64,000 nucleotides of DNA, taken from contig JAFUIP010000015.1 in assembly GCA_017468435.1 (NCBI GenBank), positions 62,001-126,000 of the forward strand. Direction: 5' to 3'. This DNA is from Bacteroidales bacterium. Lineage in GTDB: Bacteria; Bacteroidota; Bacteroidia; Bacteroidales; UBA1402. Both the position numbers and the translations under genes were made by a program. Below the pieces are notes generated by a model, which was not told the DNA's origin, searched no databases, and was given only the letters and a program-made list of their open reading frames with translations. Shown here one piece after another: positions 43,698 to 52,995 of this stretch. The number at the start of each line of letters is the position of its first letter. Position 1 is the stretch's first letter.

Positions 43698-44029
43698 ATG
43701 AACACTGCTGAACTTATTCTTGTTAATCAAGGTGATGGGTGCACCATCTATACCATTCAATTTCTATCTGAAAACAAAAGTGAATTTGAACGCTTTTATC
43801 ACAAATTTAAAAATGACGCCGAGTACAATCCAGACCTAATGAGGATAGTTGCCTTAATAAATAAGATATCGGATGTGGGTGCACTCGAACTTACAATGAA
43901 GACAACTCATTAAAAGGTTATGTCATCAATTTACAGAACTTCGAGAAATTGATCAAGGAAGAAGAGAAAAATGGTGCCATCAGAATAAGCACCAATACGA
44001 TAGAAACAACACTAAATTTTGATATATGA
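43698..44029 (+). pseudogene. Frameshifted toxin-like gene upstream of an XRE antitoxin
   Basis: The first frame gives 71 residues (MNTAELILVN to ALINKISDVGALE...) and stops at 43911-43913. From about 43873 a second frame is open (CTRTYNEDNSLKGYVINLQN ... TLNFDI) and ends in a TGA that overlaps the start of the next gene by four bases (ATGA). Joining the two frames gives about 110 residues, the usual size of a HigB/RelE-like toxin, and restores coupling to the antitoxin gene. No slippery heptamer is visible near the junction, so a simple inactivating indel is likelier than programmed frameshifting. The toxin family is inferred from size and context only. Confidence 0.5.
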
Positions 44030-44295
44030 AGACAATAGAAAACTCTTTCCAACAAATGTTGGATAACATCCCCGCCGACACTCGATTAGAAATCGATTGG
44101 TCGTTTGCCATTGCCAACCGCATCGACTACCTTATTAAGAAAAACGGACTGAGCAAGAGAAGTTTCGCAGAGGCATTGGGCAAACGCCCCAGCGAAGTGA
44201 GCAAATGGCTGAGTGGCCAACACAACTTCACCCTACGCACTCTCGCCACTATCAGCGCATACTTCGGCGAAGAGTTGATACATCCGCGCGGATGA
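44026..44295 (+). CDS. XRE-family HTH protein, probable antitoxin
   Basis: An 89-residue protein. Residues 28-80 (IANRIDYLIKKNGLSKRSFA, then LGKRPSEVSKWLSGQHNFTL and TLATISAYFGEEL) form a standard XRE helix-turn-helix. The start overlaps the stop of the frameshifted toxin-like frame (ATGA). In toxin-XRE pairs of the HigBA type the second gene is the antitoxin and represses the operon. It appears intact while its partner is broken. Confidence 0.8.
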   Translation: MKTIENSFQQMLDNIPADTRLEIDWSFAIANRIDYLIKKNGLSKRSFAEALGKRPSEVSKWLSGQHNFTLRTLATISAYFGEELIHPRG

Positions 44296-44377
44296 GACTT
44301 CATACAGTCAACAAAGCATTTGGTACATTTTACAAACAATAATTTAGACTCTTTATTTCATCTTAACAATTTATTTT

Positions 44378-44385
44378 TACCTTTG
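44378..44385 (+). promoter_or_regulatory. -7 box of a small transcription unit
   Basis: TACCTTTG; the -33 position carries the weaker TTTC/ATTT. Transcription would start near 44392. Confidence 0.6.
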
Positions 44386-44389
44386 TGGC

Positions 44390-44490
44390 TGTTCCTTCGG
44401 CCAAAGCGTTGGCAAACAGAGGAACAACATAATTGAATGTGTAAGCCAACTAAACATTCTCTCATAGATTCGTTGGCAGGGCATTGCCCT
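44390..44490 (+). ncRNA. Structured leader with alternative pairings
   Basis: TGTTCCT (44390-44396) pairs with AGGAACA (44419-44425). GCCAAC (44445-44450) can pair either with GTTGGC at 44408-44413 or with GTTGGC at 44472-44477, so two mutually exclusive helices are possible. GGGCATTGCCC forms a further small hairpin near 44479-44489. The layout is switch-like. The class is not recognised. Confidence 0.4.
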
Positions 44491-44523
44491 ATTTAAAAAT
44501 AATCTTTGATTTTGAATACAGTT

Positions 44524-44616
44524 ATGAAAATAGCAGTTAACAAAATTAAGATTGAAATCACACCATGGGAGTTAGTGATTTTAATCACTTTCCTCAAAGT
44601 GATTCTCCTAGGATGA
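44524..44616 (+). CDS. 30-residue hydrophobic peptide ORF
   Basis: ATG AAA ATA GCA starts a 30-codon frame between a structured leader and a strong terminator. The peptide has a basic, mildly amphipathic N-terminal half and a hydrophobic C-terminal half (WELVILITFLKVILLG) able to insert in a membrane. Size and charge resemble type I toxin peptides and the short membrane peptides annotated as smalltalk in Bacteroidetes, but I do not recognise a family. The unit has its own promoter and terminator, giving an RNA of about 260 bases. Coding status is uncertain; the RNA itself could be the product. Confidence 0.4.
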   Translation: MKIAVNKIKIEITPWELVILITFLKVILLG

Positions 44617-44622
44617 TTTTCT

Positions 44623-44648
44623 AAAAGGACAGGTGAACCTGTCCTTTT
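44623..44648 (+). terminator. Intrinsic terminator of the small unit
   Basis: AAAAGGACAGGT, a two-base loop, ACCTGTCCTTTT: a perfect 12-base stem (44623-44634 and 44637-44648). Confidence 0.9.
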
Positions 44649-44729
44649 CCGCCAAGCGTCTCTATCATGGGTAAAACCCTGAAACTAGTCGCTTTTTATA
44701 TCTAATACCACAACATTATTGCCACTATA

Positions 44730-47615
44730 CTAATCCAGACCATCAATCAATATAAATGGGCACCAATATTTGGGATTGTTGTACATTTTGTTGTTATAAT
44801 TTTTCACATAGTGTTGTGCTCGCTGTAAAGATTCTATTTTTGTGTATCCTGCAAATAGATGCTTATAAAATTCCCTCATTAATAGGTATGTAGCTTTATC
44901 ATTAACATCGTCTAGACTTACTAATAAAGAATTCGCCCCTGCTTTTTTGAACCCACGTTGAAGCCCTATCAGTCCCTCACTTGACAAATCTCCCATCGCA
45001 GATTTACAAGCAGAGAGCGTGACTAAGTCTAGATTAATAAAATTCATTTCGGATACTTCATTCGCAAATAGAATGCCATCTTCTTTCGAATCTTTTTCCT
45101 CTGGCGAAAAAAGCAATGCAGATCGTGCCATGTTCATATCTTCAATCGTAAAATCTCCCCGTCTTTTTCCAATATATTTGGATATAGGGTCGGTCGCTCC
45201 ATATTTGACACGTCTGTCCCAATAAAAGCCGTGTGAAGCTATATGCAGTATATCGATCTCAGAAGTATTTATACTCTTTAACAAAGATTCAGTGGCATTC
45301 TTGCCCACATATTTTGTGCATAAAATATTATTCGGAAGGTTATGGTATATACTATCAACTTCAAAATGAGTAAATGGCAGCAATCCGATTTCATCTCTAT
45401 TTATTACAACTTTGTCAGAATCATAATCCATATCTCCAAATAATGCCATTTTGAGATTGTGGGACGACGTGTTCTTCCGGGGAGAATATGTGATAGCCTC
45501 TTTTGTAGATGTTACGCGATAAATATTATACCTATCACTTATAGAGATTCCTTTTTCGTCAGGTATATATTCTATTGCAATTTTATGTAGATCACCAATA
45601 GGGGAGAAATAAATATTATGACAATTTATGTTTTCAAATAGCATTGATAGCTTTCCCCAAACCAATTCATATACAGAATTAGATGTATAATAATCATTTT
45701 TAGATATTTGGTCTAACTCCTCTTGCGTAAATAAATCAAGGCACAGAATACCTCTTTCTCGTTCAGCATATCTCATAGCAATCAAGGCCCCATAGGTTAG
45801 TTTAGAGCCTGATGAAGCATAACGAACAAAGTCTACATAAATGTTTCCTATCTGTATATCGTCAATATACTTGTTGTTGATTGTCCAAGGATAACTGCTT
45901 GAAATATTGTTATCTAAATTTACTTGTTGGATAATTTCATCTTCTGTTAGAGTGATCCTTTGGCAAAGCGTATCGGTTTTTTCAATGGACCCATCTTCAT
46001 AGCATTGATAAAGCTCTGATTTTAGATCTTTTAATTCATTATATCTTTCCTTAAGCTGTTTGTCACTAGAATTATAGATCATTTGATTCAAACAACGATC
46101 CGAGTGTAGTAATATATTCTTTGCCATTTGAACCCCATGATATGCACATGCCAATATGGTGTCATTTATTGCCAAGTCATTATTCTCACAAACGAGCCTC
46201 GGAAGGAGTTCTTCAAACCATTCTTTGTATGGTCCATTGTTCCATATATGTAGGCGCTCTGATGATGATGAAATAGCAAATTGTTCTTTAAGATGTACCA
46301 AATATATCGAAGACACTCTTTCTATCCATCTACTCCAAATATGTTTGGTTTTCACTCCAGAGTATAGTTCTAGATCATTCTCAATAATTAGTTGTATCGT
46401 TTTAGCAAATAACAAACTATGTTCATTGTTGCTGTTTAGTAACACTGTATACGCTATATATAGACACTCCCATGTAAATGTTGAATACTTGTCGTGTAGC
46501 TTTTCATTCATTACGAAATCATAAAGAATCCTAGCTATATCTGGATGATATTTGTTGATAGCTTGAATATCATTAAGAAGATCAAAATAGTAATACAAAG
46601 CCTCTTTGTCTTTCTTTTGTAAAAGAAAGAATTTTGCGAATGCAAGCGCTTCCTTGTAATCACTAATAGACCGACCTCCAAATACCCAATCAATAGTATA
46701 ATGTTGCAAGTTGTGATTCTCCAAGAGGTTACACGTTCTTTCATATTCATTATTTTTTAACAATAATTCCACGCGATTAAAAAATGAGAAATCCTCTTCT
46801 CCATATTTAAATATGGAATCATTTGAAGACAGAGCTCTATTATTATGAGTTTGAACAATTGAATCTAATAAGATTAAATGCCTTTCCGCATCATAGAGAT
46901 ATCCTAATTCCAATTCGCAGTTAATAACATAGTTGGTAGCATTCACGAATTCTCTTAGAGCAGACGAATAATATAAAATGCCTTTTCCTTTTTTGTCGTT
47001 GTCATAATAATTATTGTAATTATCGAATGTGTTTTCCTGGTGTCTCAACGCAACAGATAAGGCTTCCTTATATCTCTCTAATGAGAAGCAAGACCTCATT
47101 AAGCAATCTATTGCTGAGTCTCTTAAAGATATGGCGCTCTTCCTACTACATGATTCAACATATGCTAATACAGCATATGAATAAGCGAGATGTAATTCTC
47201 CGAATTTGTATTCATAGACATGCGCCTTCATCAGTGCCATACACCTATGCCAATCGAAATCTTCTTTAAATGGCAATACCTTGAGAGCAAGAAGTTGAAT
47301 ATCACACGCGCTTTCCCAATCGTTTAAATAATTCCCATATATCTCTGCCTTTATTGACAGCCATTCATGATGAGCTAATGGAGATTTGTATTTTCTCTTG
47401 CACATCGTTTCGATTCTTTTCATTTCTCTCATTGCCGTTGTAGTGTCGCCACCTACAATGAGTTGAGGTATAATTTCCCAGTGTTCTCCAACTGAGGTTT
47501 CTGTTCTAAATGAGTATGAGGGACTGATAGATGTGATATCGGCCTTTATTATACATGCATAGAGGAAGAATACTGCAATAAATAAAAAAAGTTTGTTGTT
47601 TTGTTTTATTTTCAT
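44730..47615 (-). CDS. Exported TPR-CHAT protease, copy 1
   Basis: A 961-residue protein. I place the start at 47615, which gives MKIKQNNKLFLFIAVFF and a lipobox-like LYAC at about residue 20; an in-frame extension of 34 residues has no support. Residues 40-600 are helical with TPR-like pairs. The C-terminal 330 residues form a CHAT (caspase-like, clan CD) peptidase domain with the dyad His795 (HIASHGFYW) and Cys870 (TLSACKSAMG). The segment usually reading SLWDVDD is SLDDVND here, and it ends with NPKYWCPFILIDG, typical of CHAT. As an exported lipoprotein-like enzyme it would act in the periplasm or at the surface. AT-rich, like the rest of the block. Confidence 0.82.
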   Translation of the reverse strand: MKIKQNNKLFLFIAVFFLYACIIKADITSISPSYSFRTETSVGEHWEIIPQLIVGGDTTTAMREMKRIETMCKRKYKSPLAHHEWLSIKAEIYGNYLNDWESACDIQLLALKVLPFKEDFDWHRCMALMKAHVYEYKFGELHLAYSYAVLAYVESCSRKSAISLRDSAIDCLMRSCFSLERYKEALSVALRHQENTFDNYNNYYDNDKKGKGILYYSSALREFVNATNYVINCELELGYLYDAERHLILLDSIVQTHNNRALSSNDSIFKYGEEDFSFFNRVELLLKNNEYERTCNLLENHNLQHYTIDWVFGGRSISDYKEALAFAKFFLLQKKDKEALYYYFDLLNDIQAINKYHPDIARILYDFVMNEKLHDKYSTFTWECLYIAYTVLLNSNNEHSLLFAKTIQLIIENDLELYSGVKTKHIWSRWIERVSSIYLVHLKEQFAISSSSERLHIWNNGPYKEWFEELLPRLVCENNDLAINDTILACAYHGVQMAKNILLHSDRCLNQMIYNSSDKQLKERYNELKDLKSELYQCYEDGSIEKTDTLCQRITLTEDEIIQQVNLDNNISSSYPWTINNKYIDDIQIGNIYVDFVRYASSGSKLTYGALIAMRYAERERGILCLDLFTQEELDQISKNDYYTSNSVYELVWGKLSMLFENINCHNIYFSPIGDLHKIAIEYIPDEKGISISDRYNIYRVTSTKEAITYSPRKNTSSHNLKMALFGDMDYDSDKVVINRDEIGLLPFTHFEVDSIYHNLPNNILCTKYVGKNATESLLKSINTSEIDILHIASHGFYWDRRVKYGATDPISKYIGKRRGDFTIEDMNMARSALLFSPEEKDSKEDGILFANEVSEMNFINLDLVTLSACKSAMGDLSSEGLIGLQRGFKKAGANSLLVSLDDVNDKATYLLMREFYKHLFAGYTKIESLQRAQHYVKNYNNKMYNNPKYWCPFILIDGLD

Positions 47616-48307
47616 TATTGTGCTTAATGTATAATTAATACGCGAAGATGCCCATTGAGCGACCCAGAAAAGGAGTATCAACCAAAGCGATATCCATTGG
47701 TCTAGCGTTTTGTACACTATAATTTGTATCCAATTCAGTTATGCAAAAGTAATTATCAAAACTGAATTATTGTGTCTTTTCCCTCGAGATAGAAACTATT
47801 CGAGTTATACTATTCACCTAACAGTAAGTATTTATGGCACAGTAGAATTATCCTATGCAGGGCACTCGCTTGTACAAAAAAAACTTAATTTTGAAGTTTT
47901 ACTTGTTCTATTCAAAGAACAATTCCATAACTCCATTAGTTGCGTTAATATTCTTTGTTACAAGGAATGAAAGAGAAAAATCATTAATTAGAAATACAGA
48001 CTCTCACTCCTACTCCTCATTGTAGAAATCCACTTTTGCAAGATTGCTTCGAGTTACGAACTTTCTCGTGCCATGTAATATTTTATTAGCAATATGTTTC
48101 AAGTGCAACGATTAAGTCTCGTAATTCCTCGCTTTTAGTATGTTGACCGAGTATCACAACAAGTAACTAAATTCAACATGAGAGAGGCTTTATATGCTTA
48201 TCTCCTTTACACTGTTAATTCGTTGCGCGTCAAAAAAAGTAACAAATTAACAATCAATCATCTCAAAGAAACATTTCGTTATTCTAGTGGATACAGAAGT
48301 ACAAAAA
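47616..48307. other. Intergenic region between the two CHAT genes
   Basis: About 690 bases, AT-rich. A minus-strand TACTTTTG box (plus-strand 47744-47751) about 130 bases before the copy 1 start is a probable promoter for it. The rest (about 47770-48300) shows no convincing gene, repeat or hairpin; short frames lack initiation signals. It may hold decayed sequence. Confidence 0.5.
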
Positions 48308-51300
48308 TCAGTTACATGCATCTATCATAACAAATCCTGCCCAATAATATGGATCGGATAAATCTTTATCTTTTCCTCGTATTTTCCCACTGAAATTGCG
48401 AACATATTCTTGAGCTCTTATAAAGGACTCATATTTTGGTTCTCCAGAAAGGTACCTACGATAAAATTCCGTCATTAGAAGCTGTGTCGCATCATCATCC
48501 ACATCCCATAAACTCATTACCATAGTTTGAGCTCCTGCCATTTTAAATCCACGTTGTAGCCCATAAACCCCATCCCCTTTAATTTCTCCTACGCCTGTTT
48601 GACATGCGGATAGTACTAACAGGTCCAATCCGTAAAAATCCAGTGTAGACACCTCCATTGCTGTAAGCACACCATCTTCACGTCCTTCTGGTATATTAGT
48701 TTCAGAAAGTGATTGATTAGCTCCCGCAAACAATAGTCCAGTACGTGTCATCGGCTTGTGCTCAAGATATCGAATCATATTATCCCGCCCAATAATAGAT
48801 ACATCTAAAGGATTGTTAGTCAACTCCGATTCTGGCCAATAAAATCCATGTGTAGATATATGAATAATAGAAATTCCTTTTCCATCAAGTTGCTTCAATG
48901 AAAACTCGCTAGCCATTGAATCTTCATATAGAACTGCTTGAATACTATTCTCTAAACACAAATCTTTTATGCTCTCAACTTCTACCAAAGAACCAATCAA
49001 AGGTCCATAAGACCTTCCTCTAATACCTATCGAATCAAGATTAACTCTACTTTTATTACGAGTTGTCGAGATGGTATCGTGAACAACCTCCATATATTGT
49101 GTATTCATATCATAACGTATCCCACCATAAAGGACCACTTGAGTTTCATTTGGTTGAGACTTCAATCGCACTAATTCACGAGTCGATGACAAACGATATA
49201 AATTCCAAGAATCAAACATATACCCATCTTTCTCATAATGTGGTAACGATTCAACTGCTATATTGTTCAGTTCTCCATCAAGTGCAAAAAAAATTTTTGT
49301 AACATCTTTCAATTCTTCATCTATAGGTTTCCATAACAAGGTAGATAGGGTTGCATCTTTGTAATAATTCTCTGAATCAATCACTTCCAATTGTTTAGAT
49401 TCAAATAATGGTATCATCCGAGGAGCAACATAATCTCTTTTTAATATCAAAGCTGAATACATCACACTATCATTACCCATAGGAAAAGACAAAAATTCAA
49501 TTGCAATTTCGTCCTTTTGTAATTTATTTTGTACCTGCCTCCAATTTATAGAAAGACTGTTTAACACATCTTCATATGCGGTCGTTTTGTTAATCAATTG
49601 ATTTTCAATATCCATCGCGACAAACTCCAACGAATCAGCATATGCTTTATCATTCAACAAAGAGCGTTCATATATTTTATAGAGCCTTGATCGAATCTCT
49701 CGTAATTTATTGTACAAGGCAACCACATTCTCATCACCACATTGCGACAATACTTTAGAATATTCAGCATCTGTATGCAGCAACACTCCTTTACTCAATA
49801 AGGCGGCATCATAGGCAATACCTATCATTCTATTTGACTTATCTATAAAAGAATAATATGGAATAATGCTTTTATAATAATGCCTTATAGAACTCCAATA
49901 TTTTGTTCTATTATTCGAATCAAGACTCGTAAAGTACTTCTTAACATTTTCCATTCTAAGTTGATACAAATCTTCCCACATTTCATAAAAAGTGTCAAAC
50001 TCACCCATTTTATAATACAACAAGCATTGTCTCTCCAACGCGTTTGTATAAAAAGGATGATATTCTCCATATTGCAACATCATTGATTTCAAAACTTCTT
50101 CACGTAGTTTTAAAGCTTCTTTATCTTTATTAGCGTAACTATACACTAAAGCGACAATATCCTTTATATGAGAATGATAACGAGATTCATTATTAACTCG
50201 TAACCCCCCAAGCGCCTTTCGTCCCATTTTTACAGCCTTATTGAACTGACGAAGCCCAACATAACAAAGAGCAAAATTGGCGGCTGATATGCTATTATCT
50301 ATTGTCCTTTTTCTTCGAAACTTTCTAGATTCTTTTTCCAACTCAATAGCGGCAGTATATTGCTTAGATGCTCTATAGCAAATTGCTAAATTGTGTAATG
50401 TCGTATAATATTGTATGGACTTATCACGATCTTTCAAAACTTCCAATGCACGTCTACCATATGCTATAGCCAAATCATTAGAACCAAGATTCAAGTATAA
50501 TTGAGATATCATATCAAGACATTTCGAATATTCCAAAACATACTCTTGAAATCCATTCTCTTCCATAATTTTTAGCGATCTCATCGCTAAATCAATAGAT
50601 TGTGAATACTCACCTAATCCCTGATAGGAAAGCGATAGAAGATATAACGAATTCGCAATATCTATGTTGAGGCAATCGTCAATACTTTCATATGCAGAAT
50701 TGGCAATATTCGCATATTTAATAGATTCCTCATAATCTCCTAAAATATAGTGAATATATCCCAAAGTCCATGCTGAAGAAGCATAATCAGAGTCTATTAT
50801 ATTAATGCTTTGCTGTATAGCCCAATCAAGCTGAGCAAATCTAAGAGACTTCTTATAATCTCCTAATTCATAGTAATATGTGCCTAGATTGTGTAGTGAA
50901 CTAGCAATGTCGGGATGGTTTTTATCCAATGTATTATTCCTAATATCTATTGCTTTTGATTCTAATCTGATTGCTTTTTCTAGATTCCCCAAATCTGCGT
51001 TATATACTGCCACGTTGCTTAATGTAGTTGCATACTCAGGATGAGCATCGCCTATAGTTTGTCTTTGTAGATCCAAGGTCCTCATTCCATACTTTATAGC
51101 TTCATGAAGAATACCCAAAGAATACAAATCCCATGAATACGTCCTTAGCTCATCAATATACTCTACACTTGTTTCTCCTTTAGCATCTCTAAGAATTCTT
51201 AATATCTCTTTCTTGATTGCCAATGCATTTTTACAATTCCCTAAGGCCCATCTTTCCGATGCAAGATGTCGCAGAGAATCTATCTGTTGTTGATATATCT

Positions 51301-51376
51301 CATTAGTATTCCCTTTTATCGTTATACAATACATACATATCAATATCGCAACCATTAAGTTTTTTAGGTTTTTCAT
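48308..51376 (-). CDS. Exported TPR-CHAT protease, copy 2
   Basis: A 1022-residue protein starting at 51376 with a signal sequence (LMVAILICMYCITIKG). Residues 30-480 contain about ten well-formed TPR units of the long, kinesin-light-chain-like type (for example HPEYATTLSNVAVYNADLGN and HPDIASSLHNLGTYYYELGD). The C-terminal CHAT domain has the dyad His843 (HISTHGFYW) and Cys925 (LSACQTG), with canonical SLWDVDDDAT and the terminal DPYYWAGFVMIDA. TPRs in such proteins usually bind a partner or substrate that gates the protease. It follows the caspase-like gene by 123 bases on the same strand. Confidence 0.87.
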   Translation of the reverse strand: MKNLKNLMVAILICMYCITIKGNTNEIYQQQIDSLRHLASERWALGNCKNALAIKKEILRILRDAKGETSVEYIDELRTYSWDLYSLGILHEAIKYGMRTLDLQRQTIGDAHPEYATTLSNVAVYNADLGNLEKAIRLESKAIDIRNNTLDKNHPDIASSLHNLGTYYYELGDYKKSLRFAQLDWAIQQSINIIDSDYASSAWTLGYIHYILGDYEESIKYANIANSAYESIDDCLNIDIANSLYLLSLSYQGLGEYSQSIDLAMRSLKIMEENGFQEYVLEYSKCLDMISQLYLNLGSNDLAIAYGRRALEVLKDRDKSIQYYTTLHNLAICYRASKQYTAAIELEKESRKFRRKRTIDNSISAANFALCYVGLRQFNKAVKMGRKALGGLRVNNESRYHSHIKDIVALVYSYANKDKEALKLREEVLKSMMLQYGEYHPFYTNALERQCLLYYKMGEFDTFYEMWEDLYQLRMENVKKYFTSLDSNNRTKYWSSIRHYYKSIIPYYSFIDKSNRMIGIAYDAALLSKGVLLHTDAEYSKVLSQCGDENVVALYNKLREIRSRLYKIYERSLLNDKAYADSLEFVAMDIENQLINKTTAYEDVLNSLSINWRQVQNKLQKDEIAIEFLSFPMGNDSVMYSALILKRDYVAPRMIPLFESKQLEVIDSENYYKDATLSTLLWKPIDEELKDVTKIFFALDGELNNIAVESLPHYEKDGYMFDSWNLYRLSSTRELVRLKSQPNETQVVLYGGIRYDMNTQYMEVVHDTISTTRNKSRVNLDSIGIRGRSYGPLIGSLVEVESIKDLCLENSIQAVLYEDSMASEFSLKQLDGKGISIIHISTHGFYWPESELTNNPLDVSIIGRDNMIRYLEHKPMTRTGLLFAGANQSLSETNIPEGREDGVLTAMEVSTLDFYGLDLLVLSACQTGVGEIKGDGVYGLQRGFKMAGAQTMVMSLWDVDDDATQLLMTEFYRRYLSGEPKYESFIRAQEYVRNFSGKIRGKDKDLSDPYYWAGFVMIDACN

Positions 51377-51499
51377 AATAATATATAGTATTCTTGTATT
51401 GCTTACATTTATATCATTTGGATTATTCAAATGGCAACTTGCATATCCTTTTGCTATTTTGAACACGTCTAACTAATCATAATCGTCTACAGAGCCCTG

Positions 51500-52366
51500 C
51501 TATTCAAGTGTAGATACAATATATGGCTTTTGTTTGATAGTAATTCGCATATAGGAATCTATGGACTGTGTCCATTCTTTTATTGAGTCAAAATCAAATA
51601 CTCCATAGGCATTAGCCATTGAATAAGATAAAGGCCCATAAGACACTCCATTATCCTTTACTTCAGTGCTTGTATCATACGGCATACAAGCACTGATATA
51701 TACAACATCGGCAACAGAGTCTTTACTACAAAGACTAACATAATCTACCTTATCTTGATGTTGGTATATGGTATACATGCTGTCTTTTGATATGGTATTC
51801 AGTCCAAATATCTCTGGCGTTCCACGAACAAACACCTCCTCTTCATCAGATTCTCCGCCTCGATGAGAATCCCCACTATGACAAGCATCAACGGTAACAA
51901 CAACTAAACCTTTGGACCCCACACTACTTCTCAATTCATTAACCAAGCCTTCGATTTCATTATCCACAAGATGTTTTTCCCCATTGTATGTATTACTCCG
52001 AATTCTTGGTGCATCATACGGAATCAGCGCCTCATCCAACAAATCAGATTCATTGGGGTCAGATGATATCATTTGCTGTCCATGTCCAGAGAAGTGGAGT
52101 AGAACTTGGTCACCTATGCATGAGTTTTTAATCAACTGTTTTACTGCGGTGATTATACCTTGATATGTAGCATCCGAATCACAAAGTGTAGTTATAGCAC
52201 AAGTTTCAGGAAGGGATTCCCTCAATAGATTAATATCATTATATGAATGTATTTTACCCCATCCACTTCCATCTTGATATGTTGAAACACCTATCAATAA
52301 TGCCTTATCTTGAGCAATGGCTGATAAAGACATTATACATATGATGGCGCATAGTAACTTTTTCAT
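51500..52366 (-). CDS. Exported caspase-like (C14 family) protease
   Basis: A 288-residue protein with a signal peptide (about 1-19, cleavage near AIAQ). KALLIGVSTYQD is the first strand of the caspase fold; the dyad is His95 (HFSGHGQQ) and Cys162 (VDACHSGD). The loop after Cys162 is acidic (DEEE), which may shape substrate preference for basic residues, as in metacaspases (inference). The start at 52366 overlaps the end of the anti-sigma gene by four bases, so synthesis is coupled to it. A periplasmic caspase-like enzyme encoded in a sigma/anti-sigma operon suggests a role in signal transduction. Confidence 0.87.
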   Translation of the reverse strand: MKKLLCAIICIMSLSAIAQDKALLIGVSTYQDGSGWGKIHSYNDINLLRESLPETCAITTLCDSDATYQGIITAVKQLIKNSCIGDQVLLHFSGHGQQMISSDPNESDLLDEALIPYDAPRIRSNTYNGEKHLVDNEIEGLVNELRSSVGSKGLVVVTVDACHSGDSHRGGESDEEEVFVRGTPEIFGLNTISKDSMYTIYQHQDKVDYVSLCSKDSVADVVYISACMPYDTSTEVKDNGVSYGPLSYSMANAYGVFDFDSIKEWTQSIDSYMRITIKQKPYIVSTLE

Positions 52367-52995
52367 TTCGTAAATAAGTTTGAAATAGGTGAATACCAAT
52401 ACAATCTTTCTATCATTTCAGAAGCTTTAGGATTAGTAATTCCCCTTAGCGTTTTCAATGCCAAAGCTCTATCCCCCTTCAACAAATACACATTTGCTTT
52501 TTCAATCATCAAATCTTCTCGTCGCTCAAATAAGACTTGACTATTTACCTTCTCCATAATCTTATCAAGTTCCGATATTTCTTGTTCCAAAACACCAAGC
52601 GCCCTATCATATTGCTTGTTTTCTATAAAATACGTCACATCATCACTACTTCGACTTACGACATATAATTCCTGACCGACATTCATAGTATACTGCCTCA
52701 GCCAGATGTTATATCCACCTACGCAGATAATAACACAAGCTGCTATAGAGGCGATCCGTTTAAATGTTGATAAAACAACCTTAGGTCTATTCGTCTTTTG
52801 ACGTTGTTCTTTGTATGCGACTTCTGCGTCCCGAACAGCATTAACAGCTTGAATCTCTATCATGAGCAAACGCTGCAATTCGACTTCATTTCGTAAATTC
52901 TCATTATGGACCAATTCTGATTCAAAAAGCGTTTTGTCTTCCTCAGAAAGATTTCCCAAAAGATAATCTACAATACATTCTTCGACATTCATCAT
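52363..52995 (-). CDS. Membrane anti-sigma factor-like protein
   Basis: A 210-residue protein. The N-terminal part (EECIVDYLLGNLSEEDKTLF, then LVHNENLRNEVELQRL) resembles the sigma-binding domain of anti-sigma factors, without the zinc ligands of the ZAS type. One membrane helix covers about 81-98, and the last 110 residues (helical, with a repeat-like ENKQYDRALGVLEQEISEL) would be periplasmic. Start codons at 52995 and 52992 are both possible; the gene overlaps the sigma factor stop. I infer that it holds the sigma factor at the membrane and that its periplasmic part is the input domain. Confidence 0.75.
   Translation of the reverse strand: MMNVEECIVDYLLGNLSEEDKTLFESELVHNENLRNEVELQRLLMIEIQAVNAVRDAEVAYKEQRQKTNRPKVVLSTFKRIASIAACVIICVGGYNIWLRQYTMNVGQELYVVSRSSDDVTYFIENKQYDRALGVLEQEISELDKIMEKVNSQVLFERREDLMIEKANVYLLKGDRALALKTLRGITNPKASEMIERLYWYSPISNLFTK

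Noticed and set aside
47710..47970. 86-codon plus-strand frame between the CHAT genes
   Set aside because: Unusual composition, no promoter or initiation signal, and it overlaps the leader of CHAT copy 1.
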